DNA from: Glycomyces paridis
Lineage (GTDB): Bacteria; Actinomycetota; Actinomycetes; Mycobacteriales; Micromonosporaceae
Direction: 5' to 3'
DNA length: 64,000 nt
Assembly (NCBI RefSeq): GCF_004912155.1
Contig: NZ_STGX01000007.1
Location: 1-64,000, forward strand
Shown here: positions 35,355 to 44,155 of the stretch, piece after piece
Layout: every line of letters begins with the position of its first letter
Position numbering within the stretch: the first letter of the stretch is position 1
Translations under genes and position numbers: made by a program
Notes under the pieces: generated by a model
The model's input: the letters and a program-made list of their open reading frames with translations, nothing else
Databases searched by the model: none
Told to the model about the DNA's origin: nothing

Positions 35355-36269
35355 TCAGTCGAGGCCGACCTTGAGGAACTGCGAGATCCGGCCGTTGACG
35401 GCCGGGTTGGCGAGGATCTTGCGGTGGCCCTGCCCGGTGGTGGCCATGAGCTCGGCGCCGGGCCAGGAGGCGGCGAGCGCCTCGCCGTGGCGGAACGGGT
35501 TGGGCCGGTCGCCGCGGTCGTGGACGACGAGCGCCGGGCCCTCGACCTCGATGCCGTACAGCGAGAAGTCGTCGAGCCTGATGCCGGCCTTGGCCTCGCC
35601 GAGGGGCACGAGGCGCTTGAGGATGCGCGGACCCACGGGGACGATCGCGCCGATGGTGTCGGAGAAGCCCTCGACGCCGCCGATGAACGGGGCGAGGATG
35701 ACCAGGCGCAGCTCGGCGAGGTCGACGCCGTTGAGCGTCAGGCCGTGGAGGGCGCTGATGCAGCCCATCGAGTGGGCGACGACCCCGTGGGGGGTGCCGA
35801 ACTTCTCGGCGACGACCGACATGGCCTCGATGAGGTGCAGGCCGTTGGAGTGCCGGTCGCCCCAGGGGCCGGGGCCGGAGTTGCCGTGGCTCGGGGAGTC
35901 GAAGGCCACCACGCGGAAGCCGGAGGCGACGAGGTTCGCCGCGATGTAGCGGAAGTCGCCGGTGGAGCCGCCCCAGCCGTGCACGAGGTAGACGAGCGGG
36001 GCATCGCCGGGGGTGTCGGGGGCCCAGTCGAAGCCCCAGACGGTGGTGCCGAGGCATTCGAGCTCGAAGACCGCGGCACCGGCGGGGGCCTCGCCGCGCA
36101 GGCGCTTCTCGGGGCCGCCGGGGAGGCGGAACCACAGTTCGCACAGGATCTTCGCGGCCGGACCGGGCGCGAGGTGCTCGGCGGCGGCGAAGCCGGTCCG
36201 CACGAACCAAGGGGCACGAACGGTCGTGCTTTTCTTGCGCGAGACGGGTGCCTGGGAGTTGGCGGCCAT
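35355..36269 (-). CDS. Alpha/beta hydrolase
   Basis: 304 residues, cytoplasmic. Oxyanion region VYLVHGWGGSTGDF, nucleophile elbow VAHSMGC (Ser about residue 167), acid VHDRGDRPNPF and His in GQGHRKIL complete the catalytic triad. It matches general lipase/esterase-like hydrolases. The substrate is not visible. Its partner upstream in the same direction is a TetR repressor, with a 16-bp gap, so the repressor and hydrolase are probably co-transcribed. Confidence 0.82.
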   Translation of the reverse strand: MAANSQAPVSRKKSTTVRAPWFVRTGFAAAEHLAPGPAAKILCELWFRLPGGPEKRLRGEAPAGAAVFELECLGTTVWGFDWAPDTPGDAPLVYLVHGWGGSTGDFRYIAANLVASGFRVVAFDSPSHGNSGPGPWGDRHSNGLHLIEAMSVVAEKFGTPHGVVAHSMGCISALHGLTLNGVDLAELRLVILAPFIGGVEGFSDTIGAIVPVGPRILKRLVPLGEAKAGIRLDDFSLYGIEVEGPALVVHDRGDRPNPFRHGEALAASWPGAELMATTGQGHRKILANPAVNGRISQFLKVGLD

Positions 36270-36285
36270 GGGTGTGCCTTCCTGG

Positions 36286-36882
36286 TCAGACTCGTCGGGT
36301 GCCGACGGAGTGACTGTCGATCAGCCGGTGGAACGCCGCCCAAGCGCGGTCGGCGGCGTCGGGATAGGAGAGGATGCGGCTCATCCAGTTGTAGGAGAGC
36401 AGGATGCCGAAGACCTCCTGCGCGACCTGGAAGACGTCGGTGTCTTCGTCGAGCTCGCCCTCGGCGACCGCCGTGGCGGCGATCCGCGCGAGGGAGTCGA
36501 GCAGCCGGCGCTGCTCGGTGACCATGTAGTCGTGCAGGGGGCCCGGCAGGTCGTCGAACTCGGTGGCGGCGGCCAGGAACAGGCAGCCCCCCGGGTGCGC
36601 GTACCAGGCCATCCAGTGCTCGACCAGGGACCGCAGCCGCGTGACGCCTCGCGGCGCGGCCAGGGCCGGCCGGAAGACCTCCTCGATGAACTGCTCGGAA
36701 TTGCGTCCCATGCAGGCGAGTTGGAGGGCTTCCTTGGACTTGAAGTGCGCGTACAGCCCCGACTTCGACATGTCGGCGGCGGCGGCGAGCGACCCGATGG
36801 TCAGCCCCGACAGCCCCGAGTAGCGGGCCATGCGGACCGCGCGGTCGAGGATCGCCTGTCTGGTGAGTTCGCCTTTGCGCAC
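36286..36882 (-). CDS. TetR-family transcriptional regulator
   Basis: 198 residues. N-terminal HTH: RQAILDRAVRMARYSGLSGLTIGSLAAAADMSKSGLYAHFKSKEAL, a canonical TetR DNA-binding domain. The C-terminal ligand-binding part is helical, with ATEFDDLPGPLHDYM. A palindrome AGCACG-GT-CGTGCT (36894-36907) lies 12 bp upstream of the ATG at 36882, in the place expected for autoregulation. It probably controls itself and the hydrolase gene. Confidence 0.88.
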   Translation of the reverse strand: MRKGELTRQAILDRAVRMARYSGLSGLTIGSLAAAADMSKSGLYAHFKSKEALQLACMGRNSEQFIEEVFRPALAAPRGVTRLRSLVEHWMAWYAHPGGCLFLAAATEFDDLPGPLHDYMVTEQRRLLDSLARIAATAVAEGELDEDTDVFQVAQEVFGILLSYNWMSRILSYPDAADRAWAAFHRLIDSHSVGTRRV

Positions 36883-36893
36883 CTCTTCAAAAT

Positions 36894-36907
36894 AGCACGG
36901 TCGTGCT
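36894..36907. promoter_or_regulatory. Putative TetR operator upstream of the TetR gene
   Basis: Perfect 6+2+6 palindrome AGCACG-GT-CGTGCT in the 46-bp gap between the regulator and the half-Hsp70 gene. An 11-bp part (CGGTCGTGCTT) recurs inside the start of the hydrolase gene at 36220-36230. Confidence 0.55.
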
Positions 36908-36928
36908 TGAAACTGAAGGGGCCCGGCC

Positions 36929-38173
36929 TCAGACCTCGCACTCGTCCTCGCCGCCGCTGTAGGAGAACGTCACGGCGACCGTCTCCGCGAGCGCCACGAC
37001 CTCGCCCGGGGCGGGGTCCTGCTCGATCACCTCGCAGTCGTCGTGCGAGAGGTCGAAGACCGAGCGCCACTCCCCCGACTGCTCGACCCCCGAGAAGCCC
37101 GCGTCGGCGACCGCCTCGTGGGCCTCGGCGGTCGACAGGCCGACAAGTTCGGGCACCGCCGCGGTCGGCGCGCTCTCGGTCGTCGGCGCCGCCTCGGTGG
37201 TCGGCTCCGACTTCGTGGGGTCGGCGGGGGCCTCCTCGGAGACCTCCGGGCTCGGCGTGCCCGAGCTCTCCTCGGCCCCGCCCGAGCCGCCGGGCGACTC
37301 CGGCGAGTCGACGGCGCCGCTCGTGGCCGGACCCGCGGCCGGGCCTGTCACGGCCGCGCCTGAGCCAGCGGTGGGGGCCTCGTGGTCGCCCAGGCGGCTC
37401 CCGAAGGCCGCCACCGCCGCCACGAGCACCAGCAGGGCCGCCAGGACCGCGAGCGGGCGCACGAGGCGCCTGCGCGGTGCCTCCGGCCCCTCCTCGTCCA
37501 CCAGCGGCATCTCACGGGTCGCGGCGGGCGCCTGGACGTCCAGGAGCGGGTCGGGGACGGCGGCGACCACCGGGTCCACCGGCAGCCGCGACCGCAGGGT
37601 CGCCAGCGCCAGGGGGGTGCGGGAGGCGCCGCCGGCGACGAGGACGCCTGCGAGCGTCTGCGGGGCGACGCCCGCTTCGGCCATGGCCTCCTCGACGAGG
37701 TCGACCGACTCCTCCACGAGTTCGCGGATGCGCGATTCGAGCTCCTCGCGGGTCAGCGAGAGTTTGAGGTCGGCCACCGGGACGGTGATGACGGTGAAGT
37801 CGCGCTCGGAGAGCTGCTCGCGGGCCGTGGCGATCTTCGACAGCAGCGTGGCCCGCAGGCGTCGGTCGGCCTCGCCGGAGCCGACGATGCGGTCCCAGAA
37901 CCGGCGGTCGGCGTCGCGGTGGCGCCCGGACAGGTAGGCGAGGAGGAGCGCGTCGAACTCGGCGCCGCCGACGGCGAGGGAGCGCTCGGCGACCAGGAGG
38001 TGCGCGTCGCCGATGCGGCGCACCACGGCCGCGTGGAAGGAGGCCCTGCCGAGCCGGTAGACCGCGAGCGCGGCCCCGGGCGCGAGTTCGGCGCCGCCCG
38101 CGGCGGCGAAGCCCGCCGCGGCGGCCCCGGGGTCGATCCGCGAGGCGCCGTGCGCGTCGCCGAGGCCGCTCAT
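36929..38173 (-). CDS. Half-Hsp70-like membrane protein with PASTA domain
   Basis: 414 residues. Residues about 10-205 match the second half of an Hsp70/actin-like ATPase: after IDPGAAAAGFAA comes ALAVYRLGRASFHAAVV, which replaces the phosphate-2 motif LGGGTFD, then LAVGGAEFD, LLSKIATAREQLS, TREELESRIRELV and LVAGGASRTPLAL. The first lobe with the phosphate-1 loop (DxG) is missing, and GRASFH lacks the key Gly-Gly and Asp, so ATP hydrolysis is unlikely. A membrane helix at 241-258 follows, a Ser/Thr/Glu/Pro linker, and a C-terminal PASTA domain (VPELVGLSTAEAHEAVADAGF...) of the kind that binds peptidoglycan or beta-lactams. No upstream fragment of the missing lobe was seen. Confidence 0.75.
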   Translation of the reverse strand: MSGLGDAHGASRIDPGAAAAGFAAAGGAELAPGAALAVYRLGRASFHAAVVRRIGDAHLLVAERSLAVGGAEFDALLLAYLSGRHRDADRRFWDRIVGSGEADRRLRATLLSKIATAREQLSERDFTVITVPVADLKLSLTREELESRIRELVEESVDLVEEAMAEAGVAPQTLAGVLVAGGASRTPLALATLRSRLPVDPVVAAVPDPLLDVQAPAATREMPLVDEEGPEAPRRRLVRPLAVLAALLVLVAAVAAFGSRLGDHEAPTAGSGAAVTGPAAGPATSGAVDSPESPGGSGGAEESSGTPSPEVSEEAPADPTKSEPTTEAAPTTESAPTAAVPELVGLSTAEAHEAVADAGFSGVEQSGEWRSVFDLSHDDCEVIEQDPAPGEVVALAETVAVTFSYSGGEDECEV

Positions 38174-38321
38174 GAACGGCCCGCCGTCGTCGCCGGGGCG
38201 GGGTGGACCGTGGGGACGGTATGCATAGGGGGGAGTCTATGACGTTGAACAACGGCGCTTCGACCCGTCTTGGGTTGTTTTGATGCCATTACAGAGCGCA
38301 ATCGGCAGCGCCGCAACGCGA

Positions 38322-38356
38322 ACGCGGGGCCGGGTGCCTTGCACCCGGCCCCGCGT
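38322..38356 (-). terminator. Terminator of the nrdR-nrdJ operon
   Basis: A perfect 16-bp stem (38322-38337 and 38341-38356) with a 3-nt loop, 40 bp beyond the nrdJ stop. The rest of the gap 38174-38395 has no gene. Confidence 0.85.
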
Positions 38357-38395
38357 CAGCGGATTTCCCCTGCGCCGCTTACGAGGCGCTCTTCT

Positions 38396-41300
38396 CTAGC
38401 TGCAACCGCTGGTGGCCCCGCAGCCCTCGCAGGCGTAGCAGGAGCCGGCCGGGCGCATCTTCGTCCCGCAGTTCATGCACAGCGGCGCGTCGGCGCTGCG
38501 CGCCTGCGCGGAGTTGAGCACGTCCAGGCGCGTGGGCTTGGACTCGATCTCCACCCGCTCGGCCACGGCCTCCTCGATGGGGGCCGAGGCGCGCAGCGCG
38601 TCGAGGTCCACTTCGGGCTGCGAGACCTTCGAGGGGTCCTCCCCGTTGAGCTCCGCGGTGCGCTCGGCGGTGGTGAGGATGCCGATCGCGGCCCGCTCCT
38701 CGTAGGGCAGGTAGTCCAGTGCCAGGCGCCGGAAGATGTAGTCCACCAGCGAGGACGCCATGCGGATGTCCGGGTCGTCGGTCATCCCGGCGGGCTCGAA
38801 GCGCATGTTCGTGAACTTCTCCACGTACTTCTCCAGCGGGACGCCGTACTGGAGCGCGATCGAGATCGACACCGACAGCGCGTCCATGACCCCCGCGAGC
38901 GTCGAGCCCTGCTTCGACATCTTGAGGAAGACCTCGCCGAGCCCGTCGTCCGGGTACGACGAGGAGGTCATGTACCCCTCCGCGCCGCCCACCGAGAACG
39001 AGATCGTCTGGCTCGGACGCTTCTTCGGCAGCTTGCGCCGCACCGGCGTGTGCGCCGAGACCGTCTCGATCGCCTGCTCCACGGCCGCCTCGACGGCCTT
39101 GTCGATCTCCTTCTTCTTGGCGGACAGGGGCTGCCCGACCTTGCAGTTGTCGCGGTAGACGGCGAGGGCCTTGATGCCGAGCTTCCAGCCCTGGAAGTAG
39201 ACCTCCTCGATGTCCTCCACGGTGGCGGACTCGGGCAGGTTCACGGTCTTGCTCGTGGACCCGCTGAGGAAGGGCTGCACCGCGGCCATCATGTTGACGT
39301 GGCCCATCGGCGAAATGGACCGCTCGCCCATCGCGCAGTCGAACACCGGGTAGTGCTCCTCCTTGAGCACCGGCGCCCCGACGACGTGCCCGTGCTCGGC
39401 GATGTACTCGACGATCGCGTCACGCTCGTCCTCGCCGTAGCCGAGGGTCGCAAGGGCCCGGGGCACCGTCTGGTTGACGATCTCCATGGAGCCGCCGCCG
39501 ACCATCTTCTTGAACTTCACCAGTGCCAGGTCGGGCTCGATGCCCGTGGTGTCGCAGTCCATCATGAAGGAGATGGTGTTGTGGCTGACCATGCCGTTGG
39601 CGACGTAGGTGACGTTCTCGGGGACCGAGAGGTCGTAGGTCGGCACGGTGCCGCCGTCCTCGTTGGCCTCGACCCGCTCGAAGAGATAGCGGAGTGCGAA
39701 CCCGAGCCGCTCATCCCTGGTGTGGGCGTACAGCTCGGCGGCGGTTTGCCGGGAAACGCCGCCGCTCTTCCTGAGCGCGTTCACGACGCGGTTGCGGAGC
39801 GCATGGCTGACGGGGACGATGTCCTCCCACACCGCACGCGGCAGGTGGATTCGGTCGCGCCTGCCGGTCAGGTCCGACTCCTTCCAAGCCTGGAGTTCGG
39901 TCTTGCGGCCGCCGATGAACCCGATGCGCTCGGCGAAGTTGAGCGCATGGTCGAGGTTCCTGATGCGGACCACCGAGGCATCTCCGCCCCAGCCCGTAGC
40001 GGTCGTGCGGGTGGTCGTGGCGAACCCGAGGACGAGGAGCATCGTCCGGATCTCGTCTGCGAACTCCGGCGTGCAGGTGCAGACGCTCGGCACGCCGTCC
40101 TGAACGGTGCCGTCGGCCTCGAAGAGCCCCCGAAGGAACGCCTCGTACACGGACTCGGTGTTCGTCTCCAGGATCGCGGCCGGGATACGCGGCTTCCAGC
40201 CTTTGCCGTTGTGCTCCTCGTTGGGTCGGCTCTTCGCGAAGCCGGCGGCCTGCCACCAGCGCGCGAGACGCACGGACTGCAGCGTGACCTCGATGTAGCC
40301 CTCGCGCTGGCTCAGCTTCGGAGTCAGGTTGAACAGCTTTTCGCTGAGGCGGCAGAGGTGGTTGGCGACGTCGTGGTCGTCCTCTGCGACGCAGAGTCGG
40401 ATGCCCTTGGCGTGCAGGCTTCCGTCGCCCATGAAGTAGCCGACGAGCTCGGAGAGCTCTTCGCTCACGTGGTCGGGGACGGTGAGTTCGCCGTCTTCGG
40501 TGTAGTAGGCCTGGTCGAGCACCGGCAGCGGGACGCGATTCGGTTCCCCCACGAGTTGGCGAAGCTGCATGGGGACGAGGTCGCCGGGCTGGATCTCGGC
40601 CAGCCGCTTCCACTCCCACTGTCCGGTCGTCTCGTCGACGACCTTGACCCGGTGGGCGAGCGTGCCCTGGATCCGGTACCCGGCCTCGGTGGTGATCCGT
40701 CGTGTCGGCTCCTCGCCGTTGACGAAGAACTTCGTGGTCTGCTTCGGCCCCTCGTCGGTGGAGACCGTCACGTCGAGGTCCTGCCACTTGCCGCCGAACG
40801 GGTCGCCGAGCGAGTCGAGCCGGGTCAGGCCGCGGTCGGTCGTGATGAGGGTGTCGCCGGTGAGGCAGCCGGTGGGCGCGAGGACGGAGGCCTGGGCGTT
40901 GCGCCAGCCGTTGACAGCTCCGATCTCGTTGCCCTTGGCCCATTCGGCTTTGGCGGCGTCCAGGATCGTCGCGTCGACGTCGCCGAAGGTGCGGACCGAA
41001 GCCGCGGCCTCCGCGTGTTTGCGCATGACCCGCTGGTGCGGTTCGGCGTTGACCTCGTACCCCGCGTAGGGGCCGACGACGCCGGCGATCTCGGCGGAGC
41101 GGCGGTAGGAGACGCCGGTCATCAGAGAGGTGATGGCGGCCGCCAGCGCCCGGCCGTCCTCGGAGTCGTACGCATGGCCCGAGGCCATGAGCAGCGCACC
41201 GAGGTTCGAGTACCCGATGCCGAGCTGCCGGAAGTCCCGCGTCGTCTGCCCGATCTTCTCGGTCGGGAAGTCCGCGAAGGAGATCGAGATCTCCATGGCG

Positions 41301-42526
41301 GTGATGACGAACTCCACAGTGGAAATGAATCTCTCCACATCGAATGATCCGTCATCCGCCAGGAACTTCATGAGGTTGAGACTCGCCAAGTTGCAGGAAG
41401 AGTCATTGAGAGAATGGTACTCGGAGCACGGATTAGACGCATAGATGCGATCCGTATTGGCGTTCGTGTGCCATTCGTTGATCGTGTCGTCGTACTGGAT
41501 TCCAGGATCTGCGCAGGACCAGGCGGCCTCGGCCATCTTCCGGAAGACCTTGCGAGCGTCCTTTCGCGTTATCTCGTCACCGGTCTGGCGCGCGACGAGC
41601 GAATAGTCCGTCCCGTCCTCGACGGCCTTCATGAACACGTCGGACACTCGCACCGAGTTGTTCGCGTTCTGGTACTGGACCGAGTACATGTCCTCGCCGC
41701 CGAGGTCCATGTCGAATCCGGCGTCGCGCAGCGCACGGATCTTGTCCTCTTCCCGGGCCTTCGTCTGGATGAACTCCTCGATGTCGGGGTGGTCGACGTC
41801 GAGCACGACCATCTTCGCGGCCCGCCGGGTCGCGCCGCCGGACTTGATGGTTCCGGCAGAAGCGTCGGCGCCGCGCATGAAGCTGATCGGTCCGGAGGCG
41901 TTGCCGCCCGAGGAGAGCAGTTCGGCGGAGGAGCGGATCTTGGAGAGGTTGACTCCGGCGCCGGAGCCGCCCTTGAAGATCAACCCCTCTTCCTTGTACC
42001 AGTCGAGGATCGACTCCATGGTGTCGTCCACGCTGAGAATGAAGCACGCCGACACTTGCTGCGGCGCGGCGGTTCCCACGTTGAACCAGACCGGGGAGTT
42101 GAAGCTGAAGTACTGGTGGAGCAGGAGCCAGGTGAGCTCGTCGGCGAAGACCTGGGCGTCCTCGGCGGTGGCGAAGTAGCCGTTCTTCTCGCCGGCGGCG
42201 TGGTAGGCGTGCACGACGCGGTCGATGACCTGCTTGAGGCCCGTCTCGCGCTGGGGGGTGCCCAGGGCGCCGCGGAAGTACTTGGAGGTGACGATCTGGG
42301 TGGCGTTGATGCTCCAGAAGCTCGGGAACTCGACGCCGCGCTGCTCGAAGTTGATGGAGCCGTCGCGCCAGTTGGTCATGACGACGTCGCGCGACTCCCA
42401 TTCGACCTCGTCGTACGGGTGGACGCCCTCGGTGGTGAAGACGCGCTGGACCTTGAGGCCCTTGGCGTCCGGAAGTCGGGTGCCGGACCTGGCCGCGGTC
42501 GCGGCGGTGCGGGTGTTCTTCGGCAT
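38396..42526 (-). CDS. nrdJ: Adenosylcobalamin-dependent class II ribonucleotide reductase with intein
   Basis: Reduces ribonucleotides to deoxyribonucleotides using coenzyme B12, without oxygen. 1376 residues, of which 554-983 are an intein; the spliced product would be about 946 residues, normal for actinobacterial NrdJ. Class II features: FNSPVWFN, NDSSCNLASLNL with an active-site Cys, TIKSGGATRRAAKMV and the C-terminal zinc-ribbon CMNCGTKM...CYACEGCG that carries the reducing cysteines. The intein sits at the APTG/TISF loop, part of the substrate-phosphate site, so splicing is required for activity. ATG 42526 starts MPKNTRTAAT. It follows nrdR by 57 bp. Confidence 0.95.
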   Translation of the reverse strand: MPKNTRTAATAARSGTRLPDAKGLKVQRVFTTEGVHPYDEVEWESRDVVMTNWRDGSINFEQRGVEFPSFWSINATQIVTSKYFRGALGTPQRETGLKQVIDRVVHAYHAAGEKNGYFATAEDAQVFADELTWLLLHQYFSFNSPVWFNVGTAAPQQVSACFILSVDDTMESILDWYKEEGLIFKGGSGAGVNLSKIRSSAELLSSGGNASGPISFMRGADASAGTIKSGGATRRAAKMVVLDVDHPDIEEFIQTKAREEDKIRALRDAGFDMDLGGEDMYSVQYQNANNSVRVSDVFMKAVEDGTDYSLVARQTGDEITRKDARKVFRKMAEAAWSCADPGIQYDDTINEWHTNANTDRIYASNPCSEYHSLNDSSCNLASLNLMKFLADDGSFDVERFISTVEFVITAMEISISFADFPTEKIGQTTRDFRQLGIGYSNLGALLMASGHAYDSEDGRALAAAITSLMTGVSYRRSAEIAGVVGPYAGYEVNAEPHQRVMRKHAEAAASVRTFGDVDATILDAAKAEWAKGNEIGAVNGWRNAQASVLAPTGCLTGDTLITTDRGLTRLDSLGDPFGGKWQDLDVTVSTDEGPKQTTKFFVNGEEPTRRITTEAGYRIQGTLAHRVKVVDETTGQWEWKRLAEIQPGDLVPMQLRQLVGEPNRVPLPVLDQAYYTEDGELTVPDHVSEELSELVGYFMGDGSLHAKGIRLCVAEDDHDVANHLCRLSEKLFNLTPKLSQREGYIEVTLQSVRLARWWQAAGFAKSRPNEEHNGKGWKPRIPAAILETNTESVYEAFLRGLFEADGTVQDGVPSVCTCTPEFADEIRTMLLVLGFATTTRTTATGWGGDASVVRIRNLDHALNFAERIGFIGGRKTELQAWKESDLTGRRDRIHLPRAVWEDIVPVSHALRNRVVNALRKSGGVSRQTAAELYAHTRDERLGFALRYLFERVEANEDGGTVPTYDLSVPENVTYVANGMVSHNTISFMMDCDTTGIEPDLALVKFKKMVGGGSMEIVNQTVPRALATLGYGEDERDAIVEYIAEHGHVVGAPVLKEEHYPVFDCAMGERSISPMGHVNMMAAVQPFLSGSTSKTVNLPESATVEDIEEVYFQGWKLGIKALAVYRDNCKVGQPLSAKKKEIDKAVEAAVEQAIETVSAHTPVRRKLPKKRPSQTISFSVGGAEGYMTSSSYPDDGLGEVFLKMSKQGSTLAGVMDALSVSISIALQYGVPLEKYVEKFTNMRFEPAGMTDDPDIRMASSLVDYIFRRLALDYLPYEERAAIGILTTAERTAELNGEDPSKVSQPEVDLDALRASAPIEEAVAERVEIESKPTRLDVLNSAQARSADAPLCMNCGTKMRPAGSCYACEGCGATSGCS
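39578..40867 (-). other. Intein with LAGLIDADG homing endonuclease inside NrdJ
   Basis: 430 residues. It starts with Cys (CLTGDTLITTDRG, motif A), contains TLAHRVKV (motif B), and ends VSHN before the Thr of the C-extein (TISF), giving the His-Asn/Thr chemistry for splicing. Two LAGLIDADG-like motifs, LVGYFMGDG and FLRGLFEADG, mark a homing endonuclease domain. Removal would restore APTG-TISFMMDCD. All splicing residues (Cys1, His-Asn, +1 Thr) are present, so it should be active. Confidence 0.9.
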
Positions 42527-42583
42527 GTGCTCGCCCCTGTCTCTCATGCCTGGCATTGCTCGGGAATCGGTGGGTGCGCGGCG

Positions 42584-43051
42584 TCAGCGGCCGCTGTTGC
42601 GGGAGGCGTGCTCCTCGCGCAGTCGCGCGATGGCCGCCTCGAAGTCCTCAAGGGACTCGAAGTCCTGATAGACGCTGGCGAAGCGCAGGTAGGCGACCTC
42701 GTCCAGCTCGCGCAGCGGCGTGAGGATGGCCAGGCCCACCTCGTGGGCCGGGACCTCCGCGACGCCTTTGGAGCGGATCTCGTCCTCGACGGCCTGGGCC
42801 AGCTTGGCGACGTCGTCGGCGTCGACCGGGCGGCCCTGGCAGGCCTTGAGGACGCCGCTGGCGACCTTGCCTCGGCTGAACGGCTCCGTGGCGCCGGAGC
42901 GCTTGACGACGGCGAGGATGGACTCCTCGACCGTGGTGAAGCGCTTCTCGCACTGCTGGCAGACCCGGCGGCGCCGGATGATCTTGCCGTCGTCGGCGTC
43001 CCGCGAGTCGACCACTCGGCTGTCGGGATGACGACAGTAAGGACATCGCAT
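42584..43051 (-). CDS. nrdR: Transcriptional repressor of ribonucleotide reductases
   Basis: 155 residues. Zinc ribbon [20 protein letters not shown]...CQQCEKRF, then an ATP-cone that binds ATP/dATP ([27 protein letters not shown]). With dATP bound, NrdR represses RNR genes by binding paired NrdR boxes. ATG 43051 has an AGGAGGAG ribosome site. It is co-transcribed with nrdJ, and a box at 43207-43222 lies upstream. Confidence 0.96.
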   Translation of the reverse strand: MRCPYCRHPDSRVVDSRDADDGKIIRRRRVCQQCEKRFTTVEESILAVVKRSGATEPFSRGKVASGVLKACQGRPVDADDVAKLAQAVEDEIRSKGVAEVPAHEVGLAILTPLRELDEVAYLRFASVYQDFESLEDFEAAIARLREEHASRNSGR

Positions 43052-43206
43052 CGCTAGTCTCCTCCTAGGGCCATGGTCCGCCCGGGGTCCGACGATCCGC
43101 CGGACGCCGTGATCGGCCGCATGTCGCCGGGTCGCTGGACAGTCTGCCCGTACCCGTACCGTTCGGTGCGGAAACCCCAACACCTAGTGAGTGACGATAC
43201 AACAGA

Positions 43207-43222
43207 CCACAAGATATTGTGT
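43207..43222. promoter_or_regulatory. NrdR box upstream of nrdR-nrdJ
   Basis: CCACAAGATATTGTGT fits the NrdR box consensus acaCwAtATaTwGtgt well. A weaker possible partner overlaps CACCTAGTGAGTG near 43181-43193, but the spacing (about 26 bp between centres) is not the usual 31-32 bp. The box is 156 bp from the nrdR start. Confidence 0.65.
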
Positions 43223-43365
43223 CAAGGATAGCGCAGAAGGCGGCGGCGCGAACATGAAGGCGGCGGGGGCGGCCTCAGTCAACCATCCCGGGACCGACTA
43301 TCGTTCACCCGTACGGGTGAAACTGCGCCGAAACACATGTCGACCAGCATCGCGACACGCCGATG

Positions 43366-43381
43366 TCGCACGAATGTTTGA
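43366..43381. promoter_or_regulatory. LexA operator (SOS box) of lexA
   Basis: TCGCACGAATGTTTGA matches TCGAAC-N4-GTTCGA at 10 of 12 specified positions and lies 70 bp upstream of the lexA start, where autoregulation is expected. The intergenic region 43052-43451 holds no gene. Confidence 0.75.
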
Positions 43382-43451
43382 CTTGGCCGCGCACCTGAGT
43401 TACATTGTCGGAATCAGACATACCGTCCCATTTGTCTTACAGGAGCCACCT

Positions 43452-44108
43452 GTGGCCAGCGAGACCACTACAGCCCGACCGAAAACGCGCAAGCTGACGC
43501 GTCGGCAGCAGCAAGTCCTCGAGTACATCGAGGAGTTCATCAACAACAAGGGCTATCCGCCCAGCGTCCGGGAGATCGGCGCCGAAGTCGGGCTCGCCTC
43601 GGCCTCGTCCGTCGCCTACCAGATGAAGCAGCTCGAAAGGAAGGGCTACCTCAACCGCCTGGCCGGCCGGCCGCGCGCGGTCGGGGTGCGCCAGCCGACG
43701 CCCGGGGGCGTCCAGACCTGCTCCCAGCACCCCCGTCCGCGCTACGTCCCGATGGTCGGCGAGATCGCCGCGGGGCAGCCGATCCTGGCCGAGGAGCGCG
43801 ACTACGACGTCATGCCCCTGCCGGCCGAGTTCGTCGGCGAGGGCGTGCACTTCCTCCTGCGCGTCAAGGGCGACTCGATGGTCGACGCGGCCATCACCGA
43901 CGGCGACTGGGTCGTCGTGCGCCAGCAGCCCGACGCGCTCAACGGCGAGATCGTCGCCGCCATGATCGACGGCGAGGCGACCGTGAAGACCTGGAAGCGC
44001 AAGAACGGCAAGCCGTGGCTGCTTCCGGCGAACTCCCTGTACGACCCGATCGACGCCTCCGAGGCGGAGATCCTCGGCCGCATCGTGGCCGTCCTCCGGA
44101 AGATCTGA
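43452..44108 (+). CDS. lexA: LexA repressor / SOS regulator
   Basis: 218 residues. The N-terminal winged helix runs from KLTRRQQQVLEYIEEFI through PSVREIGAEVGLASASSVAYQMKQLERKGYL. The C-terminal peptidase domain has the Ala107-Gly108 self-cleavage site (EIAAGQP), catalytic Ser142 (GDSM) and Lys179 (ATVKTWKRK). On RecA-ssDNA contact it cleaves itself and releases DNA-repair genes. GTG 43452 has AGGAG at 43441-43445. It is divergent from nrdR, as in other actinobacteria. Confidence 0.97.
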   Translation: MASETTTARPKTRKLTRRQQQVLEYIEEFINNKGYPPSVREIGAEVGLASASSVAYQMKQLERKGYLNRLAGRPRAVGVRQPTPGGVQTCSQHPRPRYVPMVGEIAAGQPILAEERDYDVMPLPAEFVGEGVHFLLRVKGDSMVDAAITDGDWVVVRQQPDALNGEIVAAMIDGEATVKTWKRKNGKPWLLPANSLYDPIDASEAEILGRIVAVLRKI

Positions 44109-44155
44109 ATCTCGGGCTGTTCAACCCGGTAACTGCATTCGCGGGCGGTCCAGCC

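Noticed and set aside
38270-41347. Long forward frame opposite nrdJ (1025 codons)
   Set aside because: Shadow of nrdJ and its intein; no recognisable domain, and the frame crosses the intein border without any matching feature.
42527-42583. Cobalamin riboswitch before nrdJ
   Set aside because: The gap to nrdR is only 57 bp and has no B12-box; a riboswitch needs about 200 nt. None was seen upstream of nrdR either.
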